Below are positions 8,552 through 17,726 of a stretch of 64,000 bases of DNA, in pieces. Every line of letters starts with the position of its first letter. Positions within the stretch are counted from its first letter, which is position 1. Location: positions 47,284-111,283 of the forward strand of contig DAIDMK010000007.1 of the NCBI GenBank assembly GCA_027449025.1. Reading direction: 5' to 3'. Position numbers and translations under genes: made by a program. The notes beneath the pieces were generated by a model that was given only the letters and a program-made list of their open reading frames with translations, was not told the origin of the DNA and searched no databases. Source of the stretch: Lutibacter sp. (lineage in GTDB: Bacteria > Bacteroidota > Bacteroidia > Flavobacteriales > Flavobacteriaceae).

Positions 8552-8617
8552 CTAAAAAATTATTTTCGAAACTGCCATATAAACTATGATAGTGACATAA
8601 ACTAAAATGGAAATCAT
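8552..8617 (-). CDS. Possible 21-residue hydrophobic peptide
   Basis: An ATG 2 bp after the SPFH stop codon opens a frame for MISILVYVTIIVYMAVSKII plus F, then TAG. It is a single predicted membrane helix with one Lys near the end. Position between two cotranscribed genes and the coupled start argue for translation; its very short length argues for caution. Confidence 0.4.
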   Translation of the reverse strand: MISILVYVTIIVYMAVSKIIF

Positions 8618-8619
8618 TA

Positions 8620-9477
8620 TCAATGGTTTAAAGTTCCTGTGTTTACTATAGGTGTAGCATCTTTATCGGAACAAAGCACCACCATTAAATTACTCACCAT
8701 CGCTGCTTTTCGCTCTTCATCCAAGTCAACAATATTATTTTTGCTAAGTTTTAGAATCGCCATTTCCACCATACTTACGGCGCCTTCCACTATTTTATGG
8801 CGTGCTGCAATAATTGCTGTTGCTTGCTGGCGTTTTAACATGGCGCTTGCAATTTCCTGGGCGTAGGCCAAATAGCCAATTCGTGCTTCCAGAACCTCAA
8901 TGCCGGCCATATCCAAACGTTCAGACAACTCTTTTTCTAAAGCCACACTCACTTCATTTACGCTGGCTCTCAACGTAATTTCTTCTTCTTTATCATCATC
9001 TTCAAAATTGTCGTAAGGATACAAACTCGCCAATTTACGAACAGCAGCATCCGATTGCACACGAACAAAATTTTCGTAATTATCTACATCAAAAGCGGCT
9101 TTGTAGGTGTCTTTTACTTTCCAAACCAAAATAGTGCTAATCATAATCGGATTTCCTAATTTGTCATTAACCTTTACGCGCTCGCTGTCGAAATTGCAAG
9201 CCCTTAATGAAACTCCTTTTTTAAGATACAAAGGATTTCCCCAATAAAATCCGTTTTCTTTTACTGTTCCAATATATTTTCCGAAAAGCAGAATCACTTT
9301 CGAAGTGTTCGGATTTACCAAAAAGAATCCTGGAAGAATGATAATTGCCATAAAAATGGCTAAGGCAAACCAATCAGAAATATTGGCAATGCCGTAAATG
9401 CCCGCAGTGCCAAAGGCAAGAAACAGGAATAGCATAATGTATCCATTTGATACTGTAATAATTTTTTCTAGTGTCAT
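8620..9477 (-). CDS. SPFH (stomatin/prohibitin/flotillin) domain protein
   Basis: A 285-residue membrane protein with an N-terminal hydrophobic hairpin (about 12-55) and an SPFH/Band-7 domain (about 65-240), including LFGKYIGTVKENGFYWGNP and a long heptad-rich helix (ASVNEVSVALEKELSERLDMAGIEVLEARI). SPFH proteins form large membrane-associated ring assemblies. I chose ATG 9477 (MTLEKIITVSNG) over an upstream in-frame ATG at 9543, because the extra 22 residues do not look like the family and fall in the upstream leader. It probably leads an operon with the 21-residue peptide and the DUF4177 gene. Confidence 0.88.
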   Translation of the reverse strand: MTLEKIITVSNGYIMLFLFLAFGTAGIYGIANISDWFALAIFMAIIILPGFFLVNPNTSKVILLFGKYIGTVKENGFYWGNPLYLKKGVSLRACNFDSERVKVNDKLGNPIMISTILVWKVKDTYKAAFDVDNYENFVRVQSDAAVRKLASLYPYDNFEDDDKEEEITLRASVNEVSVALEKELSERLDMAGIEVLEARIGYLAYAQEIASAMLKRQQATAIIAARHKIVEGAVSMVEMAILKLSKNNIVDLDEERKAAMVSNLMVVLCSDKDATPIVNTGTLNH

Positions 9478-9589
9478 GATTGTAGTTTTAGTTGATATTA
9501 AAATGATATCATAAAGATATAAAATATTTTTTAATCTTTCCAAATTTTTTACCCGCTTTATTTTTTATCTTAGCCAAAAATTAAATAAG

Positions 9590-10384
9590 ATGAAATTTAT
9601 AAGATTAAGCTTTATTTTAACGCTATTTTTGGTGATTACTGCACAATTATTTGCCCACAATACTAATCCAGATTGGGGAAAAACCGGTCATAGAACCATT
9701 GGCGAAATCGCTGATGATTACACAAAGAGCAAAACAAAACGTAAAATTGCCGAAATTTTGGACGGACAAAGTTTGGCCTTGGTTTCAACTTTTGGAGACG
9801 ACATAAAATCCGACAAGCGTTATAGAAATTTTAGTGTGATGCATTATGTAAATATGCCTTTCGGTGTAAAATATGAAGATTCTGAAAAAAATAGTGAAGG
9901 TGATTTGGTTACAGGAATTGAAAAATGCAAAGCTGTTATTTTGGATAAAAATGTCACCAAAGAAGATAAGGCCTTCTATTTGAAATTATTGGTTCATTTT
10001 ATAGGTGATTTACACCAGCCGATGCACGTGGGAAGGGCAGAAGACAAAGGCGGAAACGACATCCAGTTGCAGTGGTTTGGGAGTGGTACCAATTTACATT
10101 CAGTTTGGGATTCAAAAATGATTGATGGTTTTGAGATGACTTATACCGAACTGGCAAACAATTCGAATAAAATTTCTAAAGAACAAGTGAAATTTTTACA
10201 AAAAGGCACTATTGTGGATTGGGTTAATGAAACACAAACTTACGCAGTGAAAGCATATGCCTCCGTTGAAGTTGGCGATAAATTAAGTTATAACTATTCT
10301 TATGAAAATTTTGAAATTGTTCGTTCACAACTTCAAAAGGGAGGAATTCGTTTGGCAAAAGTATTGGATGATTTGTTTTTATAA
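9590..10384 (+). CDS. S1/P1 family zinc nuclease, secreted
   Basis: A 264-residue exported nuclease that cleaves single-stranded nucleic acids with a trinuclear zinc site. A signal peptide covers about residues 1-22. Zinc ligands of the family are visible in order: W29 and H34 in DWGKTGHR, Asp in STFGDDI, His in MHYVNMP, the HFIGDLHQPMHVG block (two His and Asp) and LHSVWDSKMID. Length is normal for bacterial members. It is divergent from the SPFH gene and convergent with the pseudouridine synthase; it probably serves phosphate or nucleoside scavenging. Confidence 0.94.
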   Translation: MKFIRLSFILTLFLVITAQLFAHNTNPDWGKTGHRTIGEIADDYTKSKTKRKIAEILDGQSLALVSTFGDDIKSDKRYRNFSVMHYVNMPFGVKYEDSEKNSEGDLVTGIEKCKAVILDKNVTKEDKAFYLKLLVHFIGDLHQPMHVGRAEDKGGNDIQLQWFGSGTNLHSVWDSKMIDGFEMTYTELANNSNKISKEQVKFLQKGTIVDWVNETQTYAVKAYASVEVGDKLSYNYSYENFEIVRSQLQKGGIRLAKVLDDLFL

Positions 10385-10468
10385 GAACCCTGAAAGGGAG
10401 GTTGATTTGTTATAATAGAATATTTTTTACGGATTGAACTTCCGACTTCGGACTTGAACTTTTTCCTT

Positions 10469-11365
10469 TCAACTGCTATAGTTCCACCAGCGTCTTTGCT
10501 CCCTTAAAAGCAAAGATTCAAATTTGTGTGGAATGGCTATTTTTAAGTTGATTTCTTCTGAAGTTTTTGGATGCAGAAATAAATTTTCTTGGGCGCATAA
10601 AAATAGTCCTTTGCCTTTATGAAGCATTTTTTCATCTACATATAATTTATCTCCAAAAATAGGATGGCCAATACTTGCTAAATGAATCCGTATTTGATGC
10701 GTCCTTCCAGTTTTTGGGGATACGTTTAAAAGACTTAGATGTTTGTATTTTAAGGAATTTACGACAGTGACAACTTTAAAATCAGTTTCTGCAATTTTGT
10801 CTTCAATCGGCGTGTTTATTTTTCCGTTTGTAGGTATTTCGCCAATCACAATTGCGCAATATTTTTTTTGAATGGTATGATTTTTAAACTGGTTTCCCAA
10901 TGCAATTTGTGCCGTTTTCGTTTTGGCAATCAACAATATACCCGAAGTCTGGTTATCCAATCTGTGCACTGGTGTTGGCCAAGGAAGCGCATCGGACTCT
11001 GAACTTTTTTCTAAATTAAAGGGCAAAGCATTGTAAATTGTTTTGTAGGCGTTTCCGCTTACTGAAAATCCGGCAGGTTTATGAATCGCTGCCATATGGT
11101 TATCTTCAAACAATACTTTTAAATGAAGTTCAAATACTTTTGGTTGTGATTGTGGCGTTTCCAATAAATCGATTACCTGACCAAATTGCACATAGGTTCC
11201 TGTTTGGGCAATTTCGCCGTTGATTAGCACTTGTCCGCGTTTGATGGCTTTTTTTATGCCGGCGTTTGATGGAATAAAATCGTAAAAAATTGCTGGCGCA
11301 TAATTTTGCAGTCGAATATTTTCAATACCATTTGGGACAATATGTGAATGAAGCGTATCGATGAT
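10469..11365 (-). CDS. RluA family pseudouridine synthase, start codon missing or non-canonical
   Basis: An RNA pseudouridine synthase with an N-terminal S4-like domain (including YDFIPSNAGIKKAIKRGQ) and the catalytic core with HRLDNQTSGIL, where Asp is the nucleophile, and GRTHQIRIH. The S4 domain is in frame up to a TAA at 11387-11389, but the frame between that stop and 11231 contains no ATG, GTG or TTG. The first standard start is GTG at 11230, inside the S4 domain. The upstream end is occupied by ATTTACGATT-type repeats that may have replaced the original start. I therefore show the frame from 11365; translation may use ATC or ATT, or the gene may be impaired. Confidence 0.82.
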   Translation of the reverse strand: MIDTLHSHIVPNGIENIRLQNYAPAIFYDFIPSNAGIKKAIKRGQVLINGEIAQTGTYVQFGQVIDLLETPQSQPKVFELHLKVLFEDNHMAAIHKPAGFSVSGNAYKTIYNALPFNLEKSSESDALPWPTPVHRLDNQTSGILLIAKTKTAQIALGNQFKNHTIQKKYCAIVIGEIPTNGKINTPIEDKIAETDFKVVTVVNSLKYKHLSLLNVSPKTGRTHQIRIHLASIGHPIFGDKLYVDEKMLHKGKGLFLCAQENLFLHPKTSEEINLKIAIPHKFESLLLREQRRWWNYSS

Positions 11366-11442
11366 TTTGGATTTACGATTTAGGATTTACGATTTTTGGG
11401 TCGGATTATTTAGGATGGAAACTTTCAAGCTTACAACTTTGT

Positions 11443-11826
11443 TTATAACAATTGTTTATTCTTAAGAAGTTGCATAATTTCACGATAATCGAAAGCCAAA
11501 TTTAATTTTGATGCTTCATCAAACGAAAACCAGTTGTAATTTAATACTTCAAGTTCCTGAATTTTTATTTCACCAGTCCAATTTCCCAAAAACCGATAAT
11601 ATTTCCTGTCTTGCCAAATGCCGGTTTTAATAATTTTAGTTGGCGTAAAATCTAAGTTGCATTCTTCTTTAACTTCCCGAATCACATTTTGCTCTGCGGT
11701 TTCGCCAACTTCAGCTCTTCCTCCAGGGCAACCCCAAAATTCTGGATAATTTTCTGTGTAATGCGAGCGTTGCAACAACAATATTTTTTTGTCTTGTAAA
11801 ATAATGCCAGATGCTGCTAAAATCAT
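11443..11826 (-). CDS. NUDIX hydrolase
   Basis: A 127-residue NUDIX protein that hydrolyses a nucleoside diphosphate linked to another moiety. The NUDIX box is GGRAEVGETAEQNVIREV then KEECNL, matching Gx5Ex7REUxEExGU except that Cys replaces the final Gly. I chose ATG 11826 (MILAASGIIL); the longer version would overlap the preceding gene. It sits 7 bp downstream of the secreted-protein gene. The start and box resemble NUDIX proteins acting on 8-oxo-dGTP or dihydroneopterin triphosphate, but the substrate is open. Confidence 0.9.
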   Translation of the reverse strand: MILAASGIILQDKKILLLQRSHYTENYPEFWGCPGGRAEVGETAEQNVIREVKEECNLDFTPTKIIKTGIWQDRKYYRFLGNWTGEIKIQELEVLNYNWFSFDEASKLNLAFDYREIMQLLKNKQLL

Positions 11827-11833
11827 AAAATAT

Positions 11834-12535
11834 TTATTTTTTAATGATGCCAAGTGTTGCAATTTCTCCGGTTGCTAAATTCCATTCTTTAGATGAAATT
11901 ATATTTCCCAGAGCGTCGTAAACAATCATTTCGGCAGTGTTAGGACCAGAATATCCTTGATTTAAGGCTTGGAAATCTATTCTGTTATACCCTTCTTCTA
12001 AATTGAGATACACCACAAAATAATTTCTTTTCAATCCGATGTTTGCGCTCACAATTGTATTGTTTAAGAAAATCTGAATTCGGTCTCCATCAACCAAACC
12101 AAAGTCCCTACACTCAATTTTAACTGATTTTGTGCTGCTTCTAACGGTACCCAAACTAAAATTACTTTCCAGCTTTTTATGGGTTACATCTTGACCTTTC
12201 CAATATTTTAAACCTACAATGTCTTTGTCTTCAGGCAAGGTTTCCATCAAGAAATTGTAATTTTTTGAATTGGATTTGTTTTGTTCCAAATTTTTATCAA
12301 TGGCACTTGTGTTTAATTTTTCATCAATTTTAAAATTAAAATTGGGAACAGTTGGCGCTGTTTTTGTATTTTCGAAAGTGGCTTTTATGGGCGTTTTACT
12401 TTTAAGGGCGCCGGCTTGATTGTCCATTTTTGTTGGAGGAATCACGGCTTTTCCAGAATCAGTTTGTGAAAATAAACTTATCGAGAAACAACTAATGAAA
12501 AGTGATAAGATTGTTATTTTTATTGAGTTGTTCAT
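11834..12535 (-). CDS. Hypothetical secreted protein
   Basis: A 233-residue protein from ATG 12535 with a signal peptide (MNNSIKITILSLFISC to about LFSQ). After a low-complexity Lys/Asn/Thr-rich linker the C-terminal ~110 residues form a likely beta-sandwich (ECRDFGLVDGDRIQIFLN, VVYLNLEEGYNRIDFQALN, AEMIVYDALGNIISSKEWN). This part resembles secreted domains found in flavobacterial cell-surface proteins, though I cannot name it. It precedes the NUDIX gene by 7 bp. An upstream in-frame ATG at 12577 would put 14 extra residues before the signal peptide and is less likely. Confidence 0.7.
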   Translation of the reverse strand: MNNSIKITILSLFISCFSISLFSQTDSGKAVIPPTKMDNQAGALKSKTPIKATFENTKTAPTVPNFNFKIDEKLNTSAIDKNLEQNKSNSKNYNFLMETLPEDKDIVGLKYWKGQDVTHKKLESNFSLGTVRSSTKSVKIECRDFGLVDGDRIQIFLNNTIVSANIGLKRNYFVVYLNLEEGYNRIDFQALNQGYSGPNTAEMIVYDALGNIISSKEWNLATGEIATLGIIKK

Positions 12536-12617
12536 TTTCAGTTTTAATTTCATAGATAGCTGCAAAAAAAATGCCATGTATTACGGCGTCTTAATTTGCC
12601 GATAAAAGTAATAAAAA

Positions 12618-12641
12618 ATGCCCCAATAACTATTGAGGCAT
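12618..12641 (-). terminator. Intrinsic terminator after htpG
   Basis: On the minus strand an 11-bp stem with one internal mismatch (ATGCCTCAATA with TATTGGGGCAT) is followed by TTTTTTA, about 33 bp after the htpG stop. Confidence 0.8.
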
Positions 12642-12674
12642 GCTACTAATTGTTTGTTAAACTATTTTTGACTG

Positions 12675-14564
12675 CTATTTAATCAGCTCAAAACTTCGTT
12701 TGATAAAATTGGTCAAATCTTCGCCGTGCAATAAGTTTTGAGAAAGTTTTGCCAAGTCAAATGCTTGTTTAATTAACGCTTCCTGTTTCTTTTTGGTTTT
12801 GGTAGCCAAAATTTTGCCAACCAAATCGTTATTGGTATTCACCACCAAATTGAACATATCAGGGAAATTTCCCATTCCCATAAATCCGCCTCCGCCGGTT
12901 GCCTGCATTTCTTTCATACGGCGCATAAATTCGGGTTGGGTAATAATAAAAGGATTTGCTGATGAATCCATTGCTTCTAACTGAACCGAATAGGTTTTTG
13001 TCGGAATTATTTCTTCAATTATCGGTTTTAATTCGGCTATTTCCTCATCAGAAAGTTTGCTAATTTTCGCCTCGTCTTTTTTAATTAAATTGTCAATTTG
13101 ATCAGCATCAACACGTGCAAATTGGATATTTTCTTTTGAACCTTCCAATTTTTGAATCAAATGAGAAACAATAGGAGAATCTAACAACAAAACTTCATAG
13201 CCTTTTTCTTTAGCGGCATCAATATAACTGTGTTGCGCTTTTACGTTAGAGGCATAAAGAATAACCAGTTTGTTGTCTTTATCGGTTTGGAGTGGTTTAA
13301 TTTTTTCCTCTAACTCTTCAAAAGTAAGATAAGTATCGTCAACCGTTGGATATAGTGCAAATTTGTCAGATTTTTCAAAGAATTTTTCTTCGGAAAGCAT
13401 TCCGTACTCAATAATTATTTTGATGTCGTTCCATTTTTCTTCGAAAGCCTTGCGGTCATTTTTAAACAAACTAATTAGTTTATCAGCCACTTTTCGAGTG
13501 ATATAGCTCGATATTTTCTTAACAGCGGCATCACTTTGCAAATAGGAACGAGAAACGTTTAAGGGAATATCTGGAGAATCAATTACACCGCGAAGCATTT
13601 GTAAAAAGTCGGGCACAATTCCTTCTACATTGTCTGTTACAAATACCTGATTTTGATATAATTGTATTTTATCTTTCGCTTGATCTATGTTTTTAGTCAG
13701 CTTTGGAAAATATAAAATTCCTGTTAAGTTAAACGGATAATCAACATTTAAATGAATGTTAAATAACGGTTCTTCAAATTGCATTGGATACAACTCTCTG
13801 TAAAATTCCGCGTAATCTTCCTCTTTTAATTCGGTCGGATTTTTTGTCCAAGCCGGATTTGGGTTATTTACAATATTGTCAACCGTAATTTTTTCTGGTT
13901 TTGCATCTTTAGGCGCATTATCAGCCAATGGCAACGTTTCTTCACGCGTTCCAAATTTGATTGGAATTGGCATAAACTTGTTGTATTTGCTTAACAATTG
14001 CGTAATTTTGTGTTCTTCCAAAAACTCTGTTGAATCATCTGCAATATGCAGCACTATTTCTGTTCCACGCTCGGTTCTTTCAATTTCTTCTAAGGTATAT
14101 TTCGGACTTCCATCACATTCCCACCGAACTGCTTTTGCATCTTCCAAAAATGATTTGGTAAAAATTTCCACTTTTTCGGCAACCATAAAAGAAGAGTAGA
14201 ATCCCAATCCGAAATGACCGATAATTCCAGTATCTTCAACTTTGTCTTTGTATTTTTCCACAAATTCTTCAGCGCCTGAAAAAGCAATCTGGTTGATGTA
14301 TTTTTTAACTTCATCACCCGTCATTCCAACACCTTGGTCAATAATTCTGATTTCCTTTTTTTCTTTATCAACTTTTATTTCGATAATAGGATTTCCAATA
14401 TCACCTTTGATTTCACCCAATGTTGATAAATGATTTAATTTTAAAGTAGCATCTGTTGCATTTGAAATCAACTCACGCAAAAATATTTCGTGATCAGAAT
14501 ACAAGAATTTTTTAATAATGGGAAAAATATTTTCAGCCGTTACTTTAATACTTCCTTTTGCCAT
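12675..14564 (-). CDS. htpG: Molecular chaperone HtpG (Hsp90)
   Basis: The 629-residue cytosolic Hsp90 chaperone. The GHKL ATPase domain shows the family motifs LRELISNATDA (29-39), DQGVGMT and GLGFYSSFMVA; the middle domain has the SRSYLQSD region with its catalytic-type Arg; the C-terminal dimerisation domain ends without MEEVD, as in bacteria. Length matches other Bacteroidota HtpG. It is monocistronic, bounded by its own terminator. A sequence TGTAACACA 50 bp upstream of the start partly matches the motif shared by csbD and bfr. Confidence 0.98.
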   Translation of the reverse strand: MAKGSIKVTAENIFPIIKKFLYSDHEIFLRELISNATDATLKLNHLSTLGEIKGDIGNPIIEIKVDKEKKEIRIIDQGVGMTGDEVKKYINQIAFSGAEEFVEKYKDKVEDTGIIGHFGLGFYSSFMVAEKVEIFTKSFLEDAKAVRWECDGSPKYTLEEIERTERGTEIVLHIADDSTEFLEEHKITQLLSKYNKFMPIPIKFGTREETLPLADNAPKDAKPEKITVDNIVNNPNPAWTKNPTELKEEDYAEFYRELYPMQFEEPLFNIHLNVDYPFNLTGILYFPKLTKNIDQAKDKIQLYQNQVFVTDNVEGIVPDFLQMLRGVIDSPDIPLNVSRSYLQSDAAVKKISSYITRKVADKLISLFKNDRKAFEEKWNDIKIIIEYGMLSEEKFFEKSDKFALYPTVDDTYLTFEELEEKIKPLQTDKDNKLVILYASNVKAQHSYIDAAKEKGYEVLLLDSPIVSHLIQKLEGSKENIQFARVDADQIDNLIKKDEAKISKLSDEEIAELKPIIEEIIPTKTYSVQLEAMDSSANPFIITQPEFMRRMKEMQATGGGGFMGMGNFPDMFNLVVNTNNDLVGKILATKTKKKQEALIKQAFDLAKLSQNLLHGEDLTNFIKRSFELIK

Positions 14565-14715
14565 ATTTTTTAGTTTTTTGATTTATTATTTACCTTGTGT
14601 TACAGTCAAAAAAAATACCAAAGTGTGAAAGGTGACAAATTGGCAATGTTATAGCAATTATAAATTGAGATAATTATGTATCTTCGTTTATCAATTTTAT
14701 AGATTAATAAAATAA

Positions 14716-16290
14716 ATGGCACAACTAGATTTTGATTATGTAATTATTGGTAGCGGATTTGGCGGGTCTGTAAGTGCATTACGTTTGTCAGAAAAAGGCT
14801 ACAAAGTTTTGGTTATTGAAAAAGGTAAGTGGTTTACCGGAAAGGATTTTCCCAAAACCAATTGGAATTTAAAAAAATGGTTGTGGCAGCCAAATATAAA
14901 ATTATTTGGGTTTTTTAAAATGACTTTTCTAAACCATGTCACTGTTTTATCGGGCGTTGGTGTTGGTGGTGGTTCATTGACTTATGCGAATACACTGCCA
15001 ATTCCAAAAACAGATTTTTTCACATCGGGCAGTTGGGCAGCCTTGAACAATTGGGAAGAGGAACTGAAGCTGCATTACAAAACAGCTTATAAAATGTTGG
15101 GAGCAGAAACCAATCCTAAATTACATGCCGCAGATTTAGCACTTAAAGATTTGGCTGAAGGTATTGGGAAAGTTAGCGATTTTGAAGCTGCAAAAGTGGA
15201 TGTTTATTTTGGGGAAGCCGGGCGCACTGTTGAAGACCCTTATTTTGGAGGAAAAGGACCCGACAGAACTGGTTGCACGCATTGTGGCGCTTGTATGACT
15301 GGTTGTAGGTACAATGCAAAAAACACCTTAGACAAGAACTATTTGCATTTGGCGCAACAATTGGGCGCTAAAATTTTCGCAGAAAAGGAAGTTGTTGATG
15401 TTGTGGTTTTAGGTGCCGAAGACGGTTCTGACGGCTATAAAATTGAATTTGAATCGAGTATTGGAAAAAAGGAAATAGCCAGCGTAACCGCGAAAGGAGT
15501 CATTTTTTCAGGAGGCGTTGTTGGTACGGTGCCCTTGCTTTTAAAATTGAAGAAGAAATCGTTGCCCAATTTATCCGATATGGTTGGTTGTGCCATAAGA
15601 ACCAATAATGAATCTCTAATACTGGTTACCTCAACCAATAAAAATTTTAAGGATTTTTCTAAAGGGATTGCTATTGGCTCCATTTTGCATACCGATGAAA
15701 ACAGTCATTTAGAACCTGTTCGTTACGGGGAAGGATCTGCGTTTTTCAGAATGCTTACAATTCCTGTTATTTTTAGTAAATATGTGCTGTTGCGATTTTT
15801 AGGCGTGTTGTTTTTATTTGTAAAGTTTCCATTGAAATTACTGAAAACAATTTTCACCAAAAATTATGCGAAACGCACTACTGTTTTATTATTTATGCAA
15901 ACGGTTGACAGCACCATCAGATTAAAATTAGGCAGATTTACAAAAATGAAAACAGTACCTGAAAACGGACCAATACCGTCAGGAATTATTCCCGAGGCAT
16001 TTGATTTAAGCAAAAAATATGGTAAAATAGTAAATGGAATTCCCTTTGGAAATTTTGTTGATGTTTTGCTGGGAACGCCTACCACTGCACATATTTTAGG
16101 CGGGGCTGTAATGGGGGAAGATTCTTTAAAAGGTGTTATAAACAAACACAATCAAGTTTTTGGCTATCAAAATATGTTGGTTTGCGATGGTTCAATGATT
16201 TCTGCAAACCCCGGTGTAAATCCATCCTTAACCATCACCGCAATTACAGAGTGTGCAATGGGTGAAATTCCTGCCAAGGCAGCTAATTAA
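14716..16290 (+). CDS. GMC family FAD-dependent oxidoreductase with a four-cysteine cluster
   Basis: A 524-residue flavoprotein of the glucose-methanol-choline superfamily, closest in outline to cholesterol-oxidase-like bacterial members. The FAD Rossmann motif IIGSGFGGSVSALRL begins at residue 10; VLSGVGVGGGSLTYANT (about 77-93) is the second FAD motif; the C-terminal active-site region contains GGAVMGED and NPGVNPSLTITA. A ferredoxin-like CTHCGACMTGC (C187, C190, C193, C197) sits after the substrate domain and could hold an iron-sulfur cluster, as in some alcohol dehydrogenases of this group. Substrate unknown; a sterol or long-chain alcohol is a guess. Confidence 0.88.
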   Translation: MAQLDFDYVIIGSGFGGSVSALRLSEKGYKVLVIEKGKWFTGKDFPKTNWNLKKWLWQPNIKLFGFFKMTFLNHVTVLSGVGVGGGSLTYANTLPIPKTDFFTSGSWAALNNWEEELKLHYKTAYKMLGAETNPKLHAADLALKDLAEGIGKVSDFEAAKVDVYFGEAGRTVEDPYFGGKGPDRTGCTHCGACMTGCRYNAKNTLDKNYLHLAQQLGAKIFAEKEVVDVVVLGAEDGSDGYKIEFESSIGKKEIASVTAKGVIFSGGVVGTVPLLLKLKKKSLPNLSDMVGCAIRTNNESLILVTSTNKNFKDFSKGIAIGSILHTDENSHLEPVRYGEGSAFFRMLTIPVIFSKYVLLRFLGVLFLFVKFPLKLLKTIFTKNYAKRTTVLLFMQTVDSTIRLKLGRFTKMKTVPENGPIPSGIIPEAFDLSKKYGKIVNGIPFGNFVDVLLGTPTTAHILGGAVMGEDSLKGVINKHNQVFGYQNMLVCDGSMISANPGVNPSLTITAITECAMGEIPAKAAN

Positions 16291-16718
16291 ATTTTATAAA
16301 TTATAAAAATAGATGATTAAATGTTTATTTGATTATTTATAGGAATTAGGCTTGGTATTTTTTGAATGGATTTCTTAATATCTATATTATTTTTAACTAA
16401 CTTTTTAAACAAATTTAACTACAAAATCATTTAATCTTAAATTAAGCAAATTGTTTAATTTGATGAGGGGTACTTTTAAATTTGGTGTTTATAGTGGCGT
16501 TGTTTTGTTATCTTTTGGTTTGGTCATTTTTATTTTTAGTTGAACATCGTACTTTGAACAATATAAGTATAATAGTTATGTTATTGATAATATAACAGTT
16601 ATATTTAATGTTTTATTTAAAAATGGTGTTAAAATAGTTATGAACATCGTATAATTAATGTTGTAATTAATTTTTGATTTTAGTAAGTTTGAAAAAATAT
16701 AATAATAAAAATAAGTTT
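16291..16718. other. AT-rich intergenic region with a 100-bp spaced direct repeat
   Basis: No gene is visible in these 428 bp. TGAACATCGTA occurs twice in direct orientation (about 16541 and 16641), and variants of ATAGTTATG occur between them. This looks like a regulatory leader for the downstream KAS III-like gene; no clear TAnnTTTG box was settled on. Confidence 0.35.
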
Positions 16719-17726
16719 ATGTATAATTCTAAAATAATCGGTCTTGGGTTTTATGTGCCTGATAATATTGTCACCAATGATGATTTAGCAAAAATGATGG
16801 ATACCAATGATGAGTGGATTCAGGAAAGAACGGGAATTAAAGAGCGAAGATGGATAAAGGAAGGAAGTGAAGATAGTACTTCCGTAATGGGCGCAAAGGC
16901 TGCCCGAATAGCCATTGAAAGATCCGGACTTACAAAAGATGATATCGATTTTATTGTTTTTGCGACTTTGAGCCCCGATTATTATTTCCCTGGTTGCGGT
17001 GTACAATTACAGGAAATGCTTGATATGAGAACTATCGGTGCCCTTGATGTTAGAAACCAATGTTCAGGTTTTGTTTATGCGCTTTCTGTTGCTGATCAGT
17101 TTATTAAAACTGGCATGTATAAAAATGTGCTGGTGGTTGGCGCTGAATTTCATTCGGGCGGACTTGATAAAACAGATAGAGGCAGAGGTGTTACGGTAAT
17201 TTTTGGTGATGGAGCAGGAGCAGCGGTATTGTCGAGAACAGAAGATAACAACAAAGGAATTTTATCTACCCATTTACATTCTGAAGGAAAGCATGCCAAA
17301 GAATTAATTGTGGCAGCGCCTAGCATTAAGCATTGGGTGCCTGAAATTTTAGCAGCCAATGACGAAAATGATGAATCTTATTTCCCGTATATGAACGGAA
17401 CATTTGTGTTTAAGCACGCGATTGTTCGTTTTCATGAAGTTATTGTGGAGGGATTGCAGGCGAATAATCTAGAGGCAAAAGACATTAATTTATTTATTCC
17501 TCATCAGGCGAATTTAAGAATTTCCCAATTTGTTCAGAAAAAATTTGGATTGAATGATGACCAAATCTATAACAACATTATGCAATATGGAAATACCACT
17601 GCGGCGTCTATAGCTATTGCACTTACTGAGGCTTGGGAACTGGGTAAAATAAAAGACAATGACCTTGTGGTTTTGGCAGCTTTCGGTAGCGGATTTACTT
17701 GGGGAAGTGTGATTATTAGGTGGTAG
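16719..17726 (+). CDS. 3-oxoacyl-ACP synthase III family protein (KAS III-like)
   Basis: A 335-residue thiolase-fold condensing enzyme. The Cys-His-Asn triad is complete: C115 in VRNQCSGFVYA, H262 in FIPHQANLRIS and N292 in YGNTTAAS. Family motifs DEWIQERTGIKERR (31-44) and GDGAGAAVL (163-171) are present. I chose ATG 16719; an earlier frame start at 16674 adds residues unlike the family. The gene stands alone, away from acpP, plsX and the acetyl-CoA carboxylase genes, so it may be a paralog for branched or unusual primers rather than the housekeeping FabH. That is inference. Confidence 0.9.
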   Translation: MYNSKIIGLGFYVPDNIVTNDDLAKMMDTNDEWIQERTGIKERRWIKEGSEDSTSVMGAKAARIAIERSGLTKDDIDFIVFATLSPDYYFPGCGVQLQEMLDMRTIGALDVRNQCSGFVYALSVADQFIKTGMYKNVLVVGAEFHSGGLDKTDRGRGVTVIFGDGAGAAVLSRTEDNNKGILSTHLHSEGKHAKELIVAAPSIKHWVPEILAANDENDESYFPYMNGTFVFKHAIVRFHEVIVEGLQANNLEAKDINLFIPHQANLRISQFVQKKFGLNDDQIYNNIMQYGNTTAASIAIALTEAWELGKIKDNDLVVLAAFGSGFTWGSVIIRW

